Part shown: positions 26,103-34,597 of the stretch, in pieces
Position numbering within the stretch: position 1 is the stretch's first letter
Layout: each line of letters starts with the position of its first letter
Assembly (NCBI GenBank): GCA_035276475.1
Contig: DATELQ010000088.1
Span: 1-64,000 of the forward strand
DNA: 64,000 bases
Direction of reading: 5' to 3'
From: DATDFB01 sp035276475
Lineage (GTDB): Bacteria; Acidobacteriota; Thermoanaerobaculia; Gp7-AA8
Notes under the pieces: model-generated
The model's input: only the letters and a program-made list of their open reading frames with translations
Database searches by the model: none
Told to the model about the DNA's origin: nothing
Translations under genes and position numbers: made by a program

Positions 26103-27321
26103 ACAGCTCGCGCATCTCCCGCAGCGGCCGTGACCACATCGCCACGACGGTGATGACGATGAGCGTCATGACGCCGCCGAAGATCACGCTGGGAACGACG
26201 CCGAGGATGCGCGCAGCGACACCCGACTCGAACGCGCCGATCTCGTTCGAAGAGCCGACGAAGATCTGGTTCACGGCGGAGACGCGGCCGAGGAGCTCGC
26301 GCGGCGTGAGCGTGGTGATGAGCGTGCCGCGGATGATGACGCTGACCTGGTCGGCCGCGCCGCTGAGCCCGAGGAGCGAGAGCGAGAGCCAGAAGTTGCG
26401 CGAGAGGGCAAAGGCGATCATGCAGAGGCCGAAGATGCCGACGCAGGCGAAGAGCGTCGGGCCGGCGCGGCGCATGGCCGGGCGGTACGCGACGATAAAG
26501 CCGACGACGATCGAGCCCGCCGCCGGCGCCGCGCGCAAGAGGCCGAGGCCTTGCGGGCCGGCGTGCATCCGCTCGGCGAAGATCGGCAAGAGCGCCGTCG
26601 CGCCGCCGAAGAGAACGGAGAAGAGATCGAGCGTCATCGCCGGCAGCAGCACGGGCTGCCTGAAGAGGAAACGGATGCCGAGCTTCACGCTCTCGATCAC
26701 GGTCGTGCCGCTCGGCTCCGGCCGCGCATTGTGCGCGATGAGGGCGACGCCGGCGAGCGAGATCGCCGTCAGCACGGAGACGACGCCGTACGCGAGCGCC
26801 GGCCCGCTGAAGCCGTAGAGCAGTCCGCCGAGCGCCGGGCCACCGACCGCCGCGACCTGCCACGCCGAGGAGCGCCACGTGACGGCATTCGTGTAGAGCT
26901 CACGCGGCACGAGCTCTGCGGAAAGCGCGGTGAGCGCCGGCCGCGTGAAGCTGCGGGCGATGCCGCTGAGGAAGATCACGGCGTAGACCGGCCAGACGCG
27001 TCCACGAGCGATGAAGTCTGTGATCGTGAAGAGATAGAGCGCGACGGCGGAGACGAGCACCGCGAACGTTCCGGCGAAGGCGACGGCGCGGCGGCTGAGG
27101 CGGTCCGCCACATGCCCGGCATAGAGCGCCACGGCAATGAGCGGCAGCGCCTCGGCCAGGCCGATGAGCCCCAGCGAGAGCGGATCGCGCGTCAGCGCGA
27201 AAACCTGCCAGCCGACGACGACGATCTGCGCCTCGCGCGCGACCGTCAACATCGCGTAGCTGAGGAGCAGCCAGACGAAGTCCTTGTAGCGAAGCGCGGC
27301 GTAGGGGTCGTGCCTATCCAG
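26101..27321 (-). CDS. MFS transporter (probable CTG start)
   Basis: 406 residues if translation begins at CTG 27321; the next ATG (27252) would remove 23 residues that homologues keep (LDRHDPYAALRYKDFVWLLL). AGGAG lies six bases before the CTG, and no ATG, GTG or TTG occurs in that stretch after an in-frame stop. Twelve membrane segments are visible, with AGHVADRLSRR (motif A) and a central hydrophilic loop. It resembles the MFS_3/enterobactin-exporter-like group. The start is eight bases inside glnK, so it is translationally coupled to the amt-glnK operon. Substrate unknown. Confidence 0.85.
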   Translation of the reverse strand: MDRHDPYAALRYKDFVWLLLSYAMLTVAREAQIVVVGWQVFALTRDPLSLGLIGLAEALPLIAVALYAGHVADRLSRRAVAFAGTFAVLVSAVALYLFTITDFIARGRVWPVYAVIFLSGIARSFTRPALTALSAELVPRELYTNAVTWRSSAWQVAAVGGPALGGLLYGFSGPALAYGVVSVLTAISLAGVALIAHNARPEPSGTTVIESVKLGIRFLFRQPVLLPAMTLDLFSVLFGGATALLPIFAERMHAGPQGLGLLRAAPAAGSIVVGFIVAYRPAMRRAGPTLFACVGIFGLCMIAFALSRNFWLSLSLLGLSGAADQVSVIIRGTLITTLTPRELLGRVSAVNQIFVGSSNEIGAFESGVAARILGVVPSVIFGGVMTLIVITVVAMWSRPLREMREL

Positions 27322-27676
27322 GCGGGACTCCTACCGGCGTCACGGCGGCGCGATCCAACTCTCCGGTCCGAATCCGATACACGTTCTCCACCGGCAACAC
27401 AAAAATCTTGCCGTCGCCGACTTCGCCCGTGCGCGCGGCGGCCATGATCGCGTTCACCGTCGGCTCGACGAAGTGGTCGGAGACGCCGATCTCGATGCGC
27501 ACTTTCTCCGAAAGCTCCATCTTCACGGTCGTGCCGCGGTACGTCTCGACGCGCTCCAGCTCTCCGCCGTGGCCCTGCACGCGCGAGATGGTCAGGCCTT
27601 TGACCTCGGCGTGGAACAGCGCCTCGAGCACGTCGTGCAGTTTCTCCGGCCGGACGACCGCGATCACGAGTTTCAT
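27314..27676 (-). CDS. PII nitrogen regulatory protein
   Basis: 120 residues, ATG overlapping the amt stop (ATGA). The PII fold is clear: MKLVIAVVRPEKLHDVLEAL, a T-loop with VETYRGTTVKMELSEKVRIE, and the ATP-binding GKIFVLPVENVYRIRTGE. Tyr46 is present, but position 51, the uridylylation tyrosine of GlnB/GlnK, is Val, so that modification is not possible at the usual site. Adjacent amt implies GlnK-type control of ammonium uptake through ATP/ADP and 2-oxoglutarate binding. Confidence 0.93.
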   Translation of the reverse strand: MKLVIAVVRPEKLHDVLEALFHAEVKGLTISRVQGHGGELERVETYRGTTVKMELSEKVRIEIGVSDHFVEPTVNAIMAAARTGEVGDGKIFVLPVENVYRIRTGELDRAAVTPVGVPPG

Positions 27677-28911
27677 TCGCTCCTCCGATCGAGCAATAGA
27701 ATCGCCCCCTCGCCGCGCGCGTAGGCCTCCTCGCCGTGCTGCGTGAAGTCGAGACCGAGCCCTTCGTCGTGCGGCGCGGCGCGCAGCGCGGTGACGAAGC
27801 CGAGGACCTTGACAATGACGAACGTCGCCACAGCGCTGTAGACGAGCGTCGCGGCCACGGCGACGAGCTGGATGCCGAGCTGGCGGAGGCTGCCGTCGGC
27901 GCCGTCGGCGTTCCACGACTTCGCGGCGAGGACGCCGGTCAGCAGCGCGCCGACGATGCCGCCGACGCCGTGCGCGGCGACGACGTCGAGCGAGTCGTCG
28001 AGCCGCGTCCGGGCGCGGTAGAGCAGCGCGAAGTAACTCGGGAAGGCGGCCAGGGCGCCGAGGACGATCGCGGCCATCGGTCCGATGAAGCCGGCCGCCG
28101 GCGTCACGGCCACGAGGCCGACGACGATGCCGGTGGCGGCGCCGATCGCCGTCGCCTTGCGCGATCGCACCAGGTCGAGCACCGTCCAGACGACGAGCGT
28201 CGCCGTCGGCGCGAGCATCGTGTTCGCGAACGCCAGCGCCGCAATCTTGTTCGCGCCGAGGGCGCTGCCGGCGTTGAAGCCGAACCAGCCGAGCCACAAG
28301 AGGCCCGCGCCGAGGAGCGTGAACGGCACGTTCTGCGGAAGCATGGCCGTGCGCGCGTAGTCGCGCCGCGAGCCGACGACGAGCGCGCAGACGAGCGCCG
28401 CCGCGGCGGCGTTCACGTGCACGACCGTTCCGCCGGCGAAGTCAAGCGCGCCGAGCTTGCCGATCCACCCGCCGCCCCACACCCAGTGCGCCACCGGCGC
28501 GTAGACGACGAGCGACCAGAGCGTGATGAAGGCGACGTACGGGCCGAAGCGCATCCGCTCCACGATGGCGCCGGAGATCAGCGCGGCGGTGATGATCGCG
28601 AACGTTCCCTGGTACGCGAAGAAGAGGAGATGCGGGATCGTCCCCTGCGCGCCCAAGTCGACGCCGCGAAGGAAGACGAACTCACTTCCCCCGCACCACG
28701 GCGACGCGTGTCCGAACGCGACGGAGTAGCCGAAGAACGCCCAAGCCAAGCCGACGAAGCCGAGCGCCGAGAAACTCATCATCAGCGTGTTGAGAGCGTT
28801 TTTCGCGCGCACCATCCCGCCGTAGAAGAATCCTAGGGCGGGGGTCATCATCAGGACGAGAGCGGTGGAAACCAGGAGCCAGGCGGTATCGGCGCCGTTG
28901 GTGGGGAGCAA
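27673..28911 (-). CDS. amt: Ammonium transporter
   Basis: 412 residues from a TTG at 28911, with GGAGG seven bases upstream. Eleven membrane helices, with TPALGFFYGGMVRAKN near the start and the pore histidines in YAPVAHWVWGGGW and VVAAHGVGGIVGALL. It conducts ammonium across the inner membrane and is gated by the PII protein encoded immediately downstream. The final 30 residues form a cytoplasmic tail (GLDFTQHGEEAYARGEGA) typical of PII-contacting Amt proteins. Confidence 0.95.
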   Translation of the reverse strand: MLPTNGADTAWLLVSTALVLMMTPALGFFYGGMVRAKNALNTLMMSFSALGFVGLAWAFFGYSVAFGHASPWCGGSEFVFLRGVDLGAQGTIPHLLFFAYQGTFAIITAALISGAIVERMRFGPYVAFITLWSLVVYAPVAHWVWGGGWIGKLGALDFAGGTVVHVNAAAAALVCALVVGSRRDYARTAMLPQNVPFTLLGAGLLWLGWFGFNAGSALGANKIAALAFANTMLAPTATLVVWTVLDLVRSRKATAIGAATGIVVGLVAVTPAAGFIGPMAAIVLGALAAFPSYFALLYRARTRLDDSLDVVAAHGVGGIVGALLTGVLAAKSWNADGADGSLRQLGIQLVAVAATLVYSAVATFVIVKVLGFVTALRAAPHDEGLGLDFTQHGEEAYARGEGAILLLDRRSE

Positions 28912-28935
28912 CGGGGAACCTCCGATGTTTTTACG

Positions 28936-28941
28936 AGTATA
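28936..28941 (-). promoter_or_regulatory. Candidate -10 for amt-glnK operon
   Basis: On the minus strand TATACT lies 24 bases before the TTG start, upstream of the GGAGG site. A TTTTCA-like -35 sits 18 bases further up, at the edge of the palindromic repeat. Confidence 0.4.
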
Positions 28942-28966
28942 ACACCGCCTAATGCATGCTGAAAAA

Positions 28967-29042
28967 GAATAGCGAATTTCGAATACCGAATTGAGAATTG
29001 AGAATTCTTCATTCTGAATTCGCTATTCGAAATTCGCAATTC
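28967..29042. repeat. A+T-rich imperfect palindrome made of GAATT-like words
   Basis: Arms 28967-28992 and 29016-29042 are near-complementary (GAATAGCGAATTTCGAATA against its reverse complement). The centre repeats GAGAATT. It is strongly A+T-rich against a G+C-rich background and lies between the divergent amt and TetR genes. Confidence 0.8.
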
Positions 29043-29059
29043 CTCTAGAATCCCGCCCA

Positions 29060-29656
29060 ATGCCCTCCCCCCGTCACCGTCGCTCCGAGCACACCCGCCG
29101 GCAGGTGCTCGACGCCGCGCTCGACCTCTTCTCGCACCAGGGCTACCGCGCCACCGGCGTGAAGGAGATCGCCGACGCCGCCGGCATCTCCACCGGCAAC
29201 GTCTATCACCACTTCCCGGACAAAGAGGCCATCTTCCGGACGCTCCTCGACGAGTACCAGCAGATCACCACGACGCCGAAGTTCCCGCTCATGCGCGCGC
29301 TGAGCTCCGGCACGTTCCCCGACAACCTCGAGCAGATCGCCCGCGCCGCGCGCGAGAGCGTTCAGCAGTACCGCAAGTACATGGCCCTGCAGTTCGTCGA
29401 CGTCATCGAGTTCGACGGAACGCACATCCACAACTTCTATCACGCCATCGCCGAGCGCCTGGCCCGCGCCGCGCAGGAGCAGCCGATGCGTGTGCGGCCC
29501 GGCATCGAGCCGCAGACGGCGCTCCACGTCGCGGCGCGGCTCTTCTTCAACTACTTCCAGCTCGAGATCCTGTTCGGCGTCGCCGAGCCGTACGGCCGCG
29601 ACTCTGCGCAGGTCATGCGCGAGATCTCCGAAATCCTCCTGCACGGGATCGCCTGA
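29060..29656 (+). CDS. TetR-family transcriptional regulator
   Basis: 198 residues. The N-terminal helix-turn-helix is typical (TRRQVLDAALDLFSHQGYRA, GVKEIADAAGISTGNVYHHF, then PDKEAIFRTLL). The C-terminal helical domain binds an unknown ligand. TAGAAT lies eight bases before the ATG, with no ribosome binding site. The stop overlaps the ATG of the M14 peptidase gene, so it probably autoregulates an operon containing the peptidase and methyltransferase. Confidence 0.9.
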   Translation: MPSPRHRRSEHTRRQVLDAALDLFSHQGYRATGVKEIADAAGISTGNVYHHFPDKEAIFRTLLDEYQQITTTPKFPLMRALSSGTFPDNLEQIARAARESVQQYRKYMALQFVDVIEFDGTHIHNFYHAIAERLARAAQEQPMRVRPGIEPQTALHVAARLFFNYFQLEILFGVAEPYGRDSAQVMREISEILLHGIA

Positions 29657-32286
29657 TGAAAAAACTGCTGTTTGCGCTCTGCCTCATCGCCCCGCTCCTC
29701 CGCGCCGCCGACGACGCGGCGTACACGAAGCAGATCCTTGCGTTCACGACCGGGCCGCAGTTCACGACGGAGCTCGTCGATCACCTGCCGGCCTCCGACA
29801 AAGTGCCGTCGCCGCTCCAGTTCTTCGGCCACATCGCCGGCGCCGACGGCTTCCTGACGTATTCGGAGGACGTGAACCGCTACATGCGCGCGCTCGAGGC
29901 GGCGTCGCCGCGCGTGAAGGTCTTCTCGATCGGCAAGAGCGAGGAAGGGCGCGAGATGATCGCCGTCGCCGTCGCGGACGAGGCGACGATCGCGAGTCTT
30001 GACAAGTATCGCGAGAACACGCGCCGTCTGGCCGATCCGCGCAAGCTCTCCGACGACGACGCCCGCGCCCTCATCGCGCAGTCGAAGCCAATCTACTACG
30101 CGACCGGCGCGATCCACTCCCCCGAGACCGGCAGCCCGGAGATGCTGATGGAGCTCGCGTACCGGCTCGCCGTCGAGGACACGCCGTTCATCCGCAACGT
30201 CCGCGAGCACGTCATCACGCTGATCACGCCGGTGCTCGAAGTCGACGGGCGCGACCGCCAGGTCGACCTCTGGAACTATCGCAAGGCGAATCCGAACCTG
30301 CCGACGCCGCCGCTGGTCTATTGGGGCCATTACGTCGCCCACGACAACAACCGCGACTACCTCGGCCTTGCTCTCGCGCTCAGCCGCAACGTGCTGAAGG
30401 CGTACTTCGACTTCCACCCGCAGCTCATCCACGACCTGCACGAGTCGGTGCCGTTCCTCTACATCTCGACGGGGACCGGACCGTACAACCCGTCGCTCGA
30501 TCCGATCGTCATCGACGAGTGGCAGCGCCTGGCCTGGAACGAAGTGCAGCAGATGACCGGCCGCGGCGTGCCCGGCGTCTGGACGTGGGGCTTCTACGAC
30601 GGCTGGGCGCCGAACTACATGATCTGGACGGGGCAGGGACACAACTCCATCGGCCGCTTTTACGAGACGTTCGGCAACCGCTGGCCGATCACCGTGGAGC
30701 GCACCGTGCGCGGGCAGTCGGAGCGGCAGTGGTACCGCCCGAATCCTCCGCTGCCGACGGTGAAGTGGTCGCTGCGCGACAACATTAATTATCAGGAGAG
30801 CGCGCTGCTCTTCGGCCTGAGCTACGTGGCCGACAACCGGCAGCACTTCCTCGAGCAGTTCTGGACGCTCGGGAAGCGCGCCGTAGCGAAGGCGGCGACC
30901 GAGGGGCCCGCGGCGTGGGCGTTCGACGGAGCGCAGAAGCGGCAGGCGAACCTGCGCGACCTGATGGCGCTGCTGCAGAAGCACGGCGTGGAGGTGCACG
31001 TGCTCGACGCGCCGTTCGAGAAACTGCCGGCCGGCTCGTTCGTCGTGCGCATGGACCAGCCGTACAGCCGCCTCGCGGATGCGGTGCTCGACACGCAGTA
31101 CGTGCGCGGCGAAGAGCGGGTGTACGACGACACGGGCTGGACGCTCGGGTATTTGAAGAATGTCGATTTCAAGCGGGTGACGGATCCGGCGATTTTGAAA
31201 GCGGCAATGCATTTGTGGGAAGCCGACGCCCCTCACCCGGCGCCTGCCGGCGCCACCCTCTCCCCGCTCGCGGGGAGAGGGACAGGCGCGCAGCGCCAGG
31301 GTGAGGGGCGCCAGCTTCCCTACCCGCGCATTGCAATCATGCACACCTGGCTGCGCACGCAAGACGAGGGGTGGTGGCGCATCGCCCTCGACTCGATGAA
31401 CGTGCCGTACACCTACATCTCCACGCAGGACGCCGCGCGCATGCCGAACCTGCGCGAGAAGTTCGACGTGATCGTCTTCCCACCCGCCGGCAGCGCGCCG
31501 GCCGACATCGTCAACGGCCTTCCCCCCGGCCCGCCGCTGCCGTGGAAGAAGACCGCGCTGACGCCGAACCTCGGCGGCATCGACGAGACCGATGACATGC
31601 GCCCCGGCCTCGGCATGACCGGCGTCGCCAACGTCCAGCGCTTCGTCGAAGACGGCGGCCTCCTCATCACCGCGCGCGACACATCGGTGTGGGCGGTGCA
31701 GTACGGCTTGGCGCGCTGGGTGCGGACGATCGAGCCGCGGAACCTCAAGGCGCGCGGATCGATCCTTCAGGCGAACGTCGTCGAGAAGAAATCGCCGATC
31801 GTCAGCGGCTACGACGACAACATCCCCGTCTACTTCGCCGGCACGCCGATCTTCGACGTCGGCATCCGTTTCGGCGGCGGCGACGAACCACCGCCAGCCG
31901 GCGGCGAGCAGCGCCCGAGCGGCCGCGGCACGAGATCGGATCCCGACGTGCCGCAGGGACGGCCGTTCGTGCCGACGCCGGAGCGGCCGAAGCCCGAGCC
32001 GTTCGCGCTTCCCGAGGATGCGCCATGGAACGTCGACTACGCCATGCCGCGCGTCGAAGACCAGCCGCGCGTCATCGTCGCGTTCGCGAAGAAGGCCGAC
32101 CAGCTTCTCCTCTCCGGCATGCTCGAAGGCGGCGACGAGCTCGCGGGGAAGGCCGTCGTCATCGACGCGCCGCGCGGCAAAGGGCACATCCTCCTCTTCG
32201 CCAACAATCCGATGTGGCGCGCGAACACGCAGGGAACGTACGCGCTGGTGATGAACGCGATCATGAATTGGGACGCGCTGCGCTGA
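29656..32286 (+). CDS. Secreted M14-family zinc carboxypeptidase carrying an inserted palindromic repeat
   Basis: 876 residues; the signal peptide ends at LLRAA. The M14 domain (about 50-400) has the zinc motif HSPE (HSPETGSPEM, near 155), followed by later ligands and a large C-terminal region with a class I glutamine amidotransferase-like fold (about 550-730, FVEDGGLLITARDTS). Residues about 523-552 (PAGATLSPLAGRG, RQGEGRQ) are encoded by a palindromic repeat with no relation to the protein. The TetR stop and this ATG overlap (TGATG), as do its stop and the methyltransferase ATG. It probably trims peptides outside the inner membrane. Confidence 0.88.
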   Translation: MKKLLFALCLIAPLLRAADDAAYTKQILAFTTGPQFTTELVDHLPASDKVPSPLQFFGHIAGADGFLTYSEDVNRYMRALEAASPRVKVFSIGKSEEGREMIAVAVADEATIASLDKYRENTRRLADPRKLSDDDARALIAQSKPIYYATGAIHSPETGSPEMLMELAYRLAVEDTPFIRNVREHVITLITPVLEVDGRDRQVDLWNYRKANPNLPTPPLVYWGHYVAHDNNRDYLGLALALSRNVLKAYFDFHPQLIHDLHESVPFLYISTGTGPYNPSLDPIVIDEWQRLAWNEVQQMTGRGVPGVWTWGFYDGWAPNYMIWTGQGHNSIGRFYETFGNRWPITVERTVRGQSERQWYRPNPPLPTVKWSLRDNINYQESALLFGLSYVADNRQHFLEQFWTLGKRAVAKAATEGPAAWAFDGAQKRQANLRDLMALLQKHGVEVHVLDAPFEKLPAGSFVVRMDQPYSRLADAVLDTQYVRGEERVYDDTGWTLGYLKNVDFKRVTDPAILKAAMHLWEADAPHPAPAGATLSPLAGRGTGAQRQGEGRQLPYPRIAIMHTWLRTQDEGWWRIALDSMNVPYTYISTQDAARMPNLREKFDVIVFPPAGSAPADIVNGLPPGPPLPWKKTALTPNLGGIDETDDMRPGLGMTGVANVQRFVEDGGLLITARDTSVWAVQYGLARWVRTIEPRNLKARGSILQANVVEKKSPIVSGYDDNIPVYFAGTPIFDVGIRFGGGDEPPPAGGEQRPSGRGTRSDPDVPQGRPFVPTPERPKPEPFALPEDAPWNVDYAMPRVEDQPRVIVAFAKKADQLLLSGMLEGGDELAGKAVVIDAPRGKGHILLFANNPMWRANTQGTYALVMNAIMNWDALR
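31227..31310. repeat. G+C-rich palindromic repeat inside the M14 coding sequence
   Basis: Outer arms CGCCCCTCACCC (31227-31238) and GGGTGAGGGGCG (31299-31310) match perfectly. Inner arms CCCTCTCCCCG (31256-31266) and CGGGGAGAGGG (31271-31281) match perfectly around a CTCG loop. The CCTCTCCCC...GGGTGAGGG sequence is a well-known dispersed bacterial palindrome; here it keeps the reading frame. Confidence 0.9.
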
Positions 32287-33026
32287 TGTGGACGCCGGAG
32301 CAATACGAACGTTTCAAGGACGAGCGCGCGCAGCCGTTCTGGGACCTCGCCGCGCTGGTCGAGCATCGCCCGCGCATGCGCGTCGTCGACCTCGGCTGCG
32401 GCACCGGCGAGTTGACGCGCAAGCTGCACGAGCACCTCGGCGCGGCGGAGACGATGGGCATCGACAGCAGCGAGACGATGCTGCTCAAGGCCGGCCACTT
32501 CGGCGGCGAGATGCTCCGCTTCCAGCACGGGACGGTGGAAGCGTTCGTCACCGATCAGCCGTACGACCTGATCTTCTCCAACGCCGCGCTGCACTGGGTC
32601 GCCGAGCACGAGTCGCTCTTCCGCCGCTTCGCCGGCTTCATGGCGCGCGACGGCCAGATCGCCGTGCAGATGCCGGCCAATGACGATCATCCATCCCACG
32701 TCATCGCCGCGGAGACGGCAAAGGAATTCGGCATCGAGCCGCGCGCCGACTACGTCCTTCCTCCCGAGCGCTACGCGACGCTCTTGCACGACCTCGGAAC
32801 GAAGCGCCAGCACGTCCGCCTGCAGGTCTACGGCCACGAGCTGCCGTCGGCAGAAGGGGTGGTGGAGTGGGTGCGCGGCGCGCTCCTCACGGACTACGAG
32901 CGCCGCCTCGGAGACCGCTTCCCGGAGTTTCTCGATCGCTACCGCACGCGCGTCGTCGAAGCCCTCGGTAACGCGACGCCGTTCTTCTACACCTACAAGC
33001 GCGTGCTGATCTGGGGGACGTTCTAG
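32286..33026 (+). CDS. SAM-dependent methyltransferase, trans-aconitate methyltransferase-like
   Basis: 246 residues, ATG overlapping the peptidase stop. SAM-binding motif I is VVDLGCGTGELT, with the acidic MGIDSSETML at the end of strand 2 and FSNAALHWV as motif post-II. The N-terminal WTPEQYERFKDERAQPFWDL segment is characteristic of Tam, which methylates trans-aconitate to detoxify this aconitase inhibitor. Substrate by family inference only. It completes the TetR-peptidase operon. Confidence 0.85.
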   Translation: MWTPEQYERFKDERAQPFWDLAALVEHRPRMRVVDLGCGTGELTRKLHEHLGAAETMGIDSSETMLLKAGHFGGEMLRFQHGTVEAFVTDQPYDLIFSNAALHWVAEHESLFRRFAGFMARDGQIAVQMPANDDHPSHVIAAETAKEFGIEPRADYVLPPERYATLLHDLGTKRQHVRLQVYGHELPSAEGVVEWVRGALLTDYERRLGDRFPEFLDRYRTRVVEALGNATPFFYTYKRVLIWGTF

Positions 33027-33027
33027 C

Positions 33028-33516
33028 TCACTCTTCGGCGAGGATGGCGTGGAATGCGACCATCACCGTCGCTGACGCCAAGAGCACCAGGGTCACCAGC
33101 ACCGTCATCGACAGCGTTGCCGCGCCGGCGGGACCGGCGGGACCCGTGGCGATGCGGCCGGGATTCAGCGCCTCGAGCCAGGCCATCAGCGCCGTCCACT
33201 TCCACGTCAAGAGCGTCGCCCAGCCGGCGGCGATGATGAGGTAGGCGGCGATCTGCACACGCGTGATCGGCAGCGATGCGCGCTCCACCGCGGCGGCAGT
33301 CCCGAGCAGCTTCGCCTTCAGCCAGAGTACCGAGGGATCGGGAAGAATGTGCTCGCGGTCGTCGTGCTTGGCGAAGCTCACCATCCACGGCGCGACCTCC
33401 GCGGCCGCCGCGCAGTCGGGGCACGACGCGGCGTGTGCGCGCAGCGACTCCGTCCACTGGCCGCTCGCCGCGGCGTCGATCACGTTCGGCTCGAACGGGC
33501 AGGTATCGTCGTTCAT
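33028..33516 (-). CDS. Anti-sigma factor (zinc-binding ZAS-type, single membrane pass region)
   Basis: 162 residues, ATG overlapping the sigma-factor stop (ATGA). The N-terminal LRAHAASCPDC supplies the H-x3-C-x2-C zinc site of anti-sigma factors, with an upstream cysteine (DTCPFE). Two hydrophobic segments follow (about 85-115 and 133-158). It should hold the ECF sigma factor encoded just upstream at the inner membrane until a signal releases it. Confidence 0.82.
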   Translation of the reverse strand: MNDDTCPFEPNVIDAAASGQWTESLRAHAASCPDCAAAAEVAPWMVSFAKHDDREHILPDPSVLWLKAKLLGTAAAVERASLPITRVQIAAYLIIAAGWATLLTWKWTALMAWLEALNPGRIATGPAGPAGAATLSMTVLVTLVLLASATVMVAFHAILAEE

Positions 33517-34079
33517 GGGGCCAGACCCTTCTTGGTCAGCAGCTCACCGAGCCGCTTGCGGGCGCGGAACAGCATCACCTTCACGCTCTTCGCCTTCACG
33601 CCGAGAGACTGCGCGATCTCTTCGTGCGACGAGCCTTCCACGTGCGCCAGCCATAACAGCGCGCGCTCCTGCGGCTTGAGCTCGGAGAAAACGCGCATCA
33701 TGTCGTGGCGCAGCTCCCCGCGATCCGCGCGCAGCTCCGAGGGCGGCAACTCCATCGGCCGGCCGCGCTCGCGCTTCGCCTCGCGGAAGTAATCGAACAC
33801 CAGGTTCGTCGCCGTCTTGTAGACGTAGCGGCGCATGTGGTCGTCGTTCGCCAGCGTCGGATTGCTGCGGATGAAGCGGAAGAACGTCTTCTGCAGCAGA
33901 TCGTCCGCGAGCGCCGCGTCGCCGGTGAGGCGGTAGATGTACGACCAAACGCCACCCGCGGTCCGGCGATAGAACGCCTCGAAGTGCGCTTCGTCCAGCG
34001 GCACCTTCGGCGCGCGCCGTTCCGTGTCGGCGTGCGCGAGGGCGAAAGGTGCCGGGGCGAACATGATGTCGGCAATCAT
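33513..34079 (-). CDS. ECF-type RNA polymerase sigma factor
   Basis: 188 residues. Region 2 is visible at about 30-100 (FEAFYRRTAGGVWSYIYRLT, DDLLQKTFFRF, YVYKTATNLVFDYFR) and region 4 at about 125-180 (ALLWLAHVEGSSHEEIAQSL, VKVMLFRARKRL). No extracellular-signal domain of its own. It forms a coupled pair with the anti-sigma gene and starts five bases after a membrane-protein gene. Its regulon and target promoters are unknown. Confidence 0.93.
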   Translation of the reverse strand: MIADIMFAPAPFALAHADTERRAPKVPLDEAHFEAFYRRTAGGVWSYIYRLTGDAALADDLLQKTFFRFIRSNPTLANDDHMRRYVYKTATNLVFDYFREAKRERGRPMELPPSELRADRGELRHDMMRVFSELKPQERALLWLAHVEGSSHEEIAQSLGVKAKSVKVMLFRARKRLGELLTKKGLAP

Positions 34080-34084
34080 CTCCG

Positions 34085-34570
34085 TCAGACGTTCAGCGGT
34101 TCGATTGCGTTAGCCGAGCCGTCGTCGTCCCCATCAACGAGACCCATGCGTCTCGACATCTTCAGCGACACGGCCGCTGAGACCAGATTGGCCAGGCCGA
34201 GGGCGGTGAGGATCGCGCCGGCGATCAGGAAGCCGGGGTTCTCCATCTCCGTGAACTCGAGCAGCAGGAACGCGACGCCGAGAAACGTCAGGAAAATGGC
34301 GCGGGTGAAGCCGCTGACGACGCGGTCGCGCGCGGCGAGCTTCGGCAGTTTGCTGATGCCGGTGGCGAACTGCTGCCCTTCGGGCGACTTCAGGAACTCG
34401 ATCATTTCCGGCCCCGACCCGAAGCGGTCGATGAGCTTGGTCTGCACCTCGGCGTTATAGCGCGACTGCTGCGCCTTCGCGTGATTCTTCGCCCAGACGA
34501 TGAACGCGATCATCGCGAAAAATCCGATCGAGATCGTGATCGGAATGAACATCAGGATTGCTGGCTCCAT
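34085..34570 (-). CDS. Membrane protein of unknown function in the ECF sigma operon
   Basis: 161 residues, with CGGAGG six bases before the ATG. One N-terminal membrane segment (ILMFIPITISIGFFAMIAF), a cytoplasmic stretch (about 28-85, RFGSGPEMIEFLKSPEGQQF) and two C-terminal segments (about 88-130). I do not recognise a named family. Its position directly before the sigma/anti-sigma pair suggests a signal-input or stress role, which is inference. Confidence 0.75.
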   Translation of the reverse strand: MEPAILMFIPITISIGFFAMIAFIVWAKNHAKAQQSRYNAEVQTKLIDRFGSGPEMIEFLKSPEGQQFATGISKLPKLAARDRVVSGFTRAIFLTFLGVAFLLLEFTEMENPGFLIAGAILTALGLANLVSAAVSLKMSRRMGLVDGDDDGSANAIEPLNV

Positions 34571-34597
34571 GGCTACCTCCGTTATTACCGGACGCTA

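Noticed and set aside
29551..32187. Very long (878-codon) open frame on the minus strand opposite the M14 peptidase
   Set aside because: It mirrors the peptidase codons, is Arg/His/Val-rich, has no family motif, and arises from the third-position G+C bias of the true gene.
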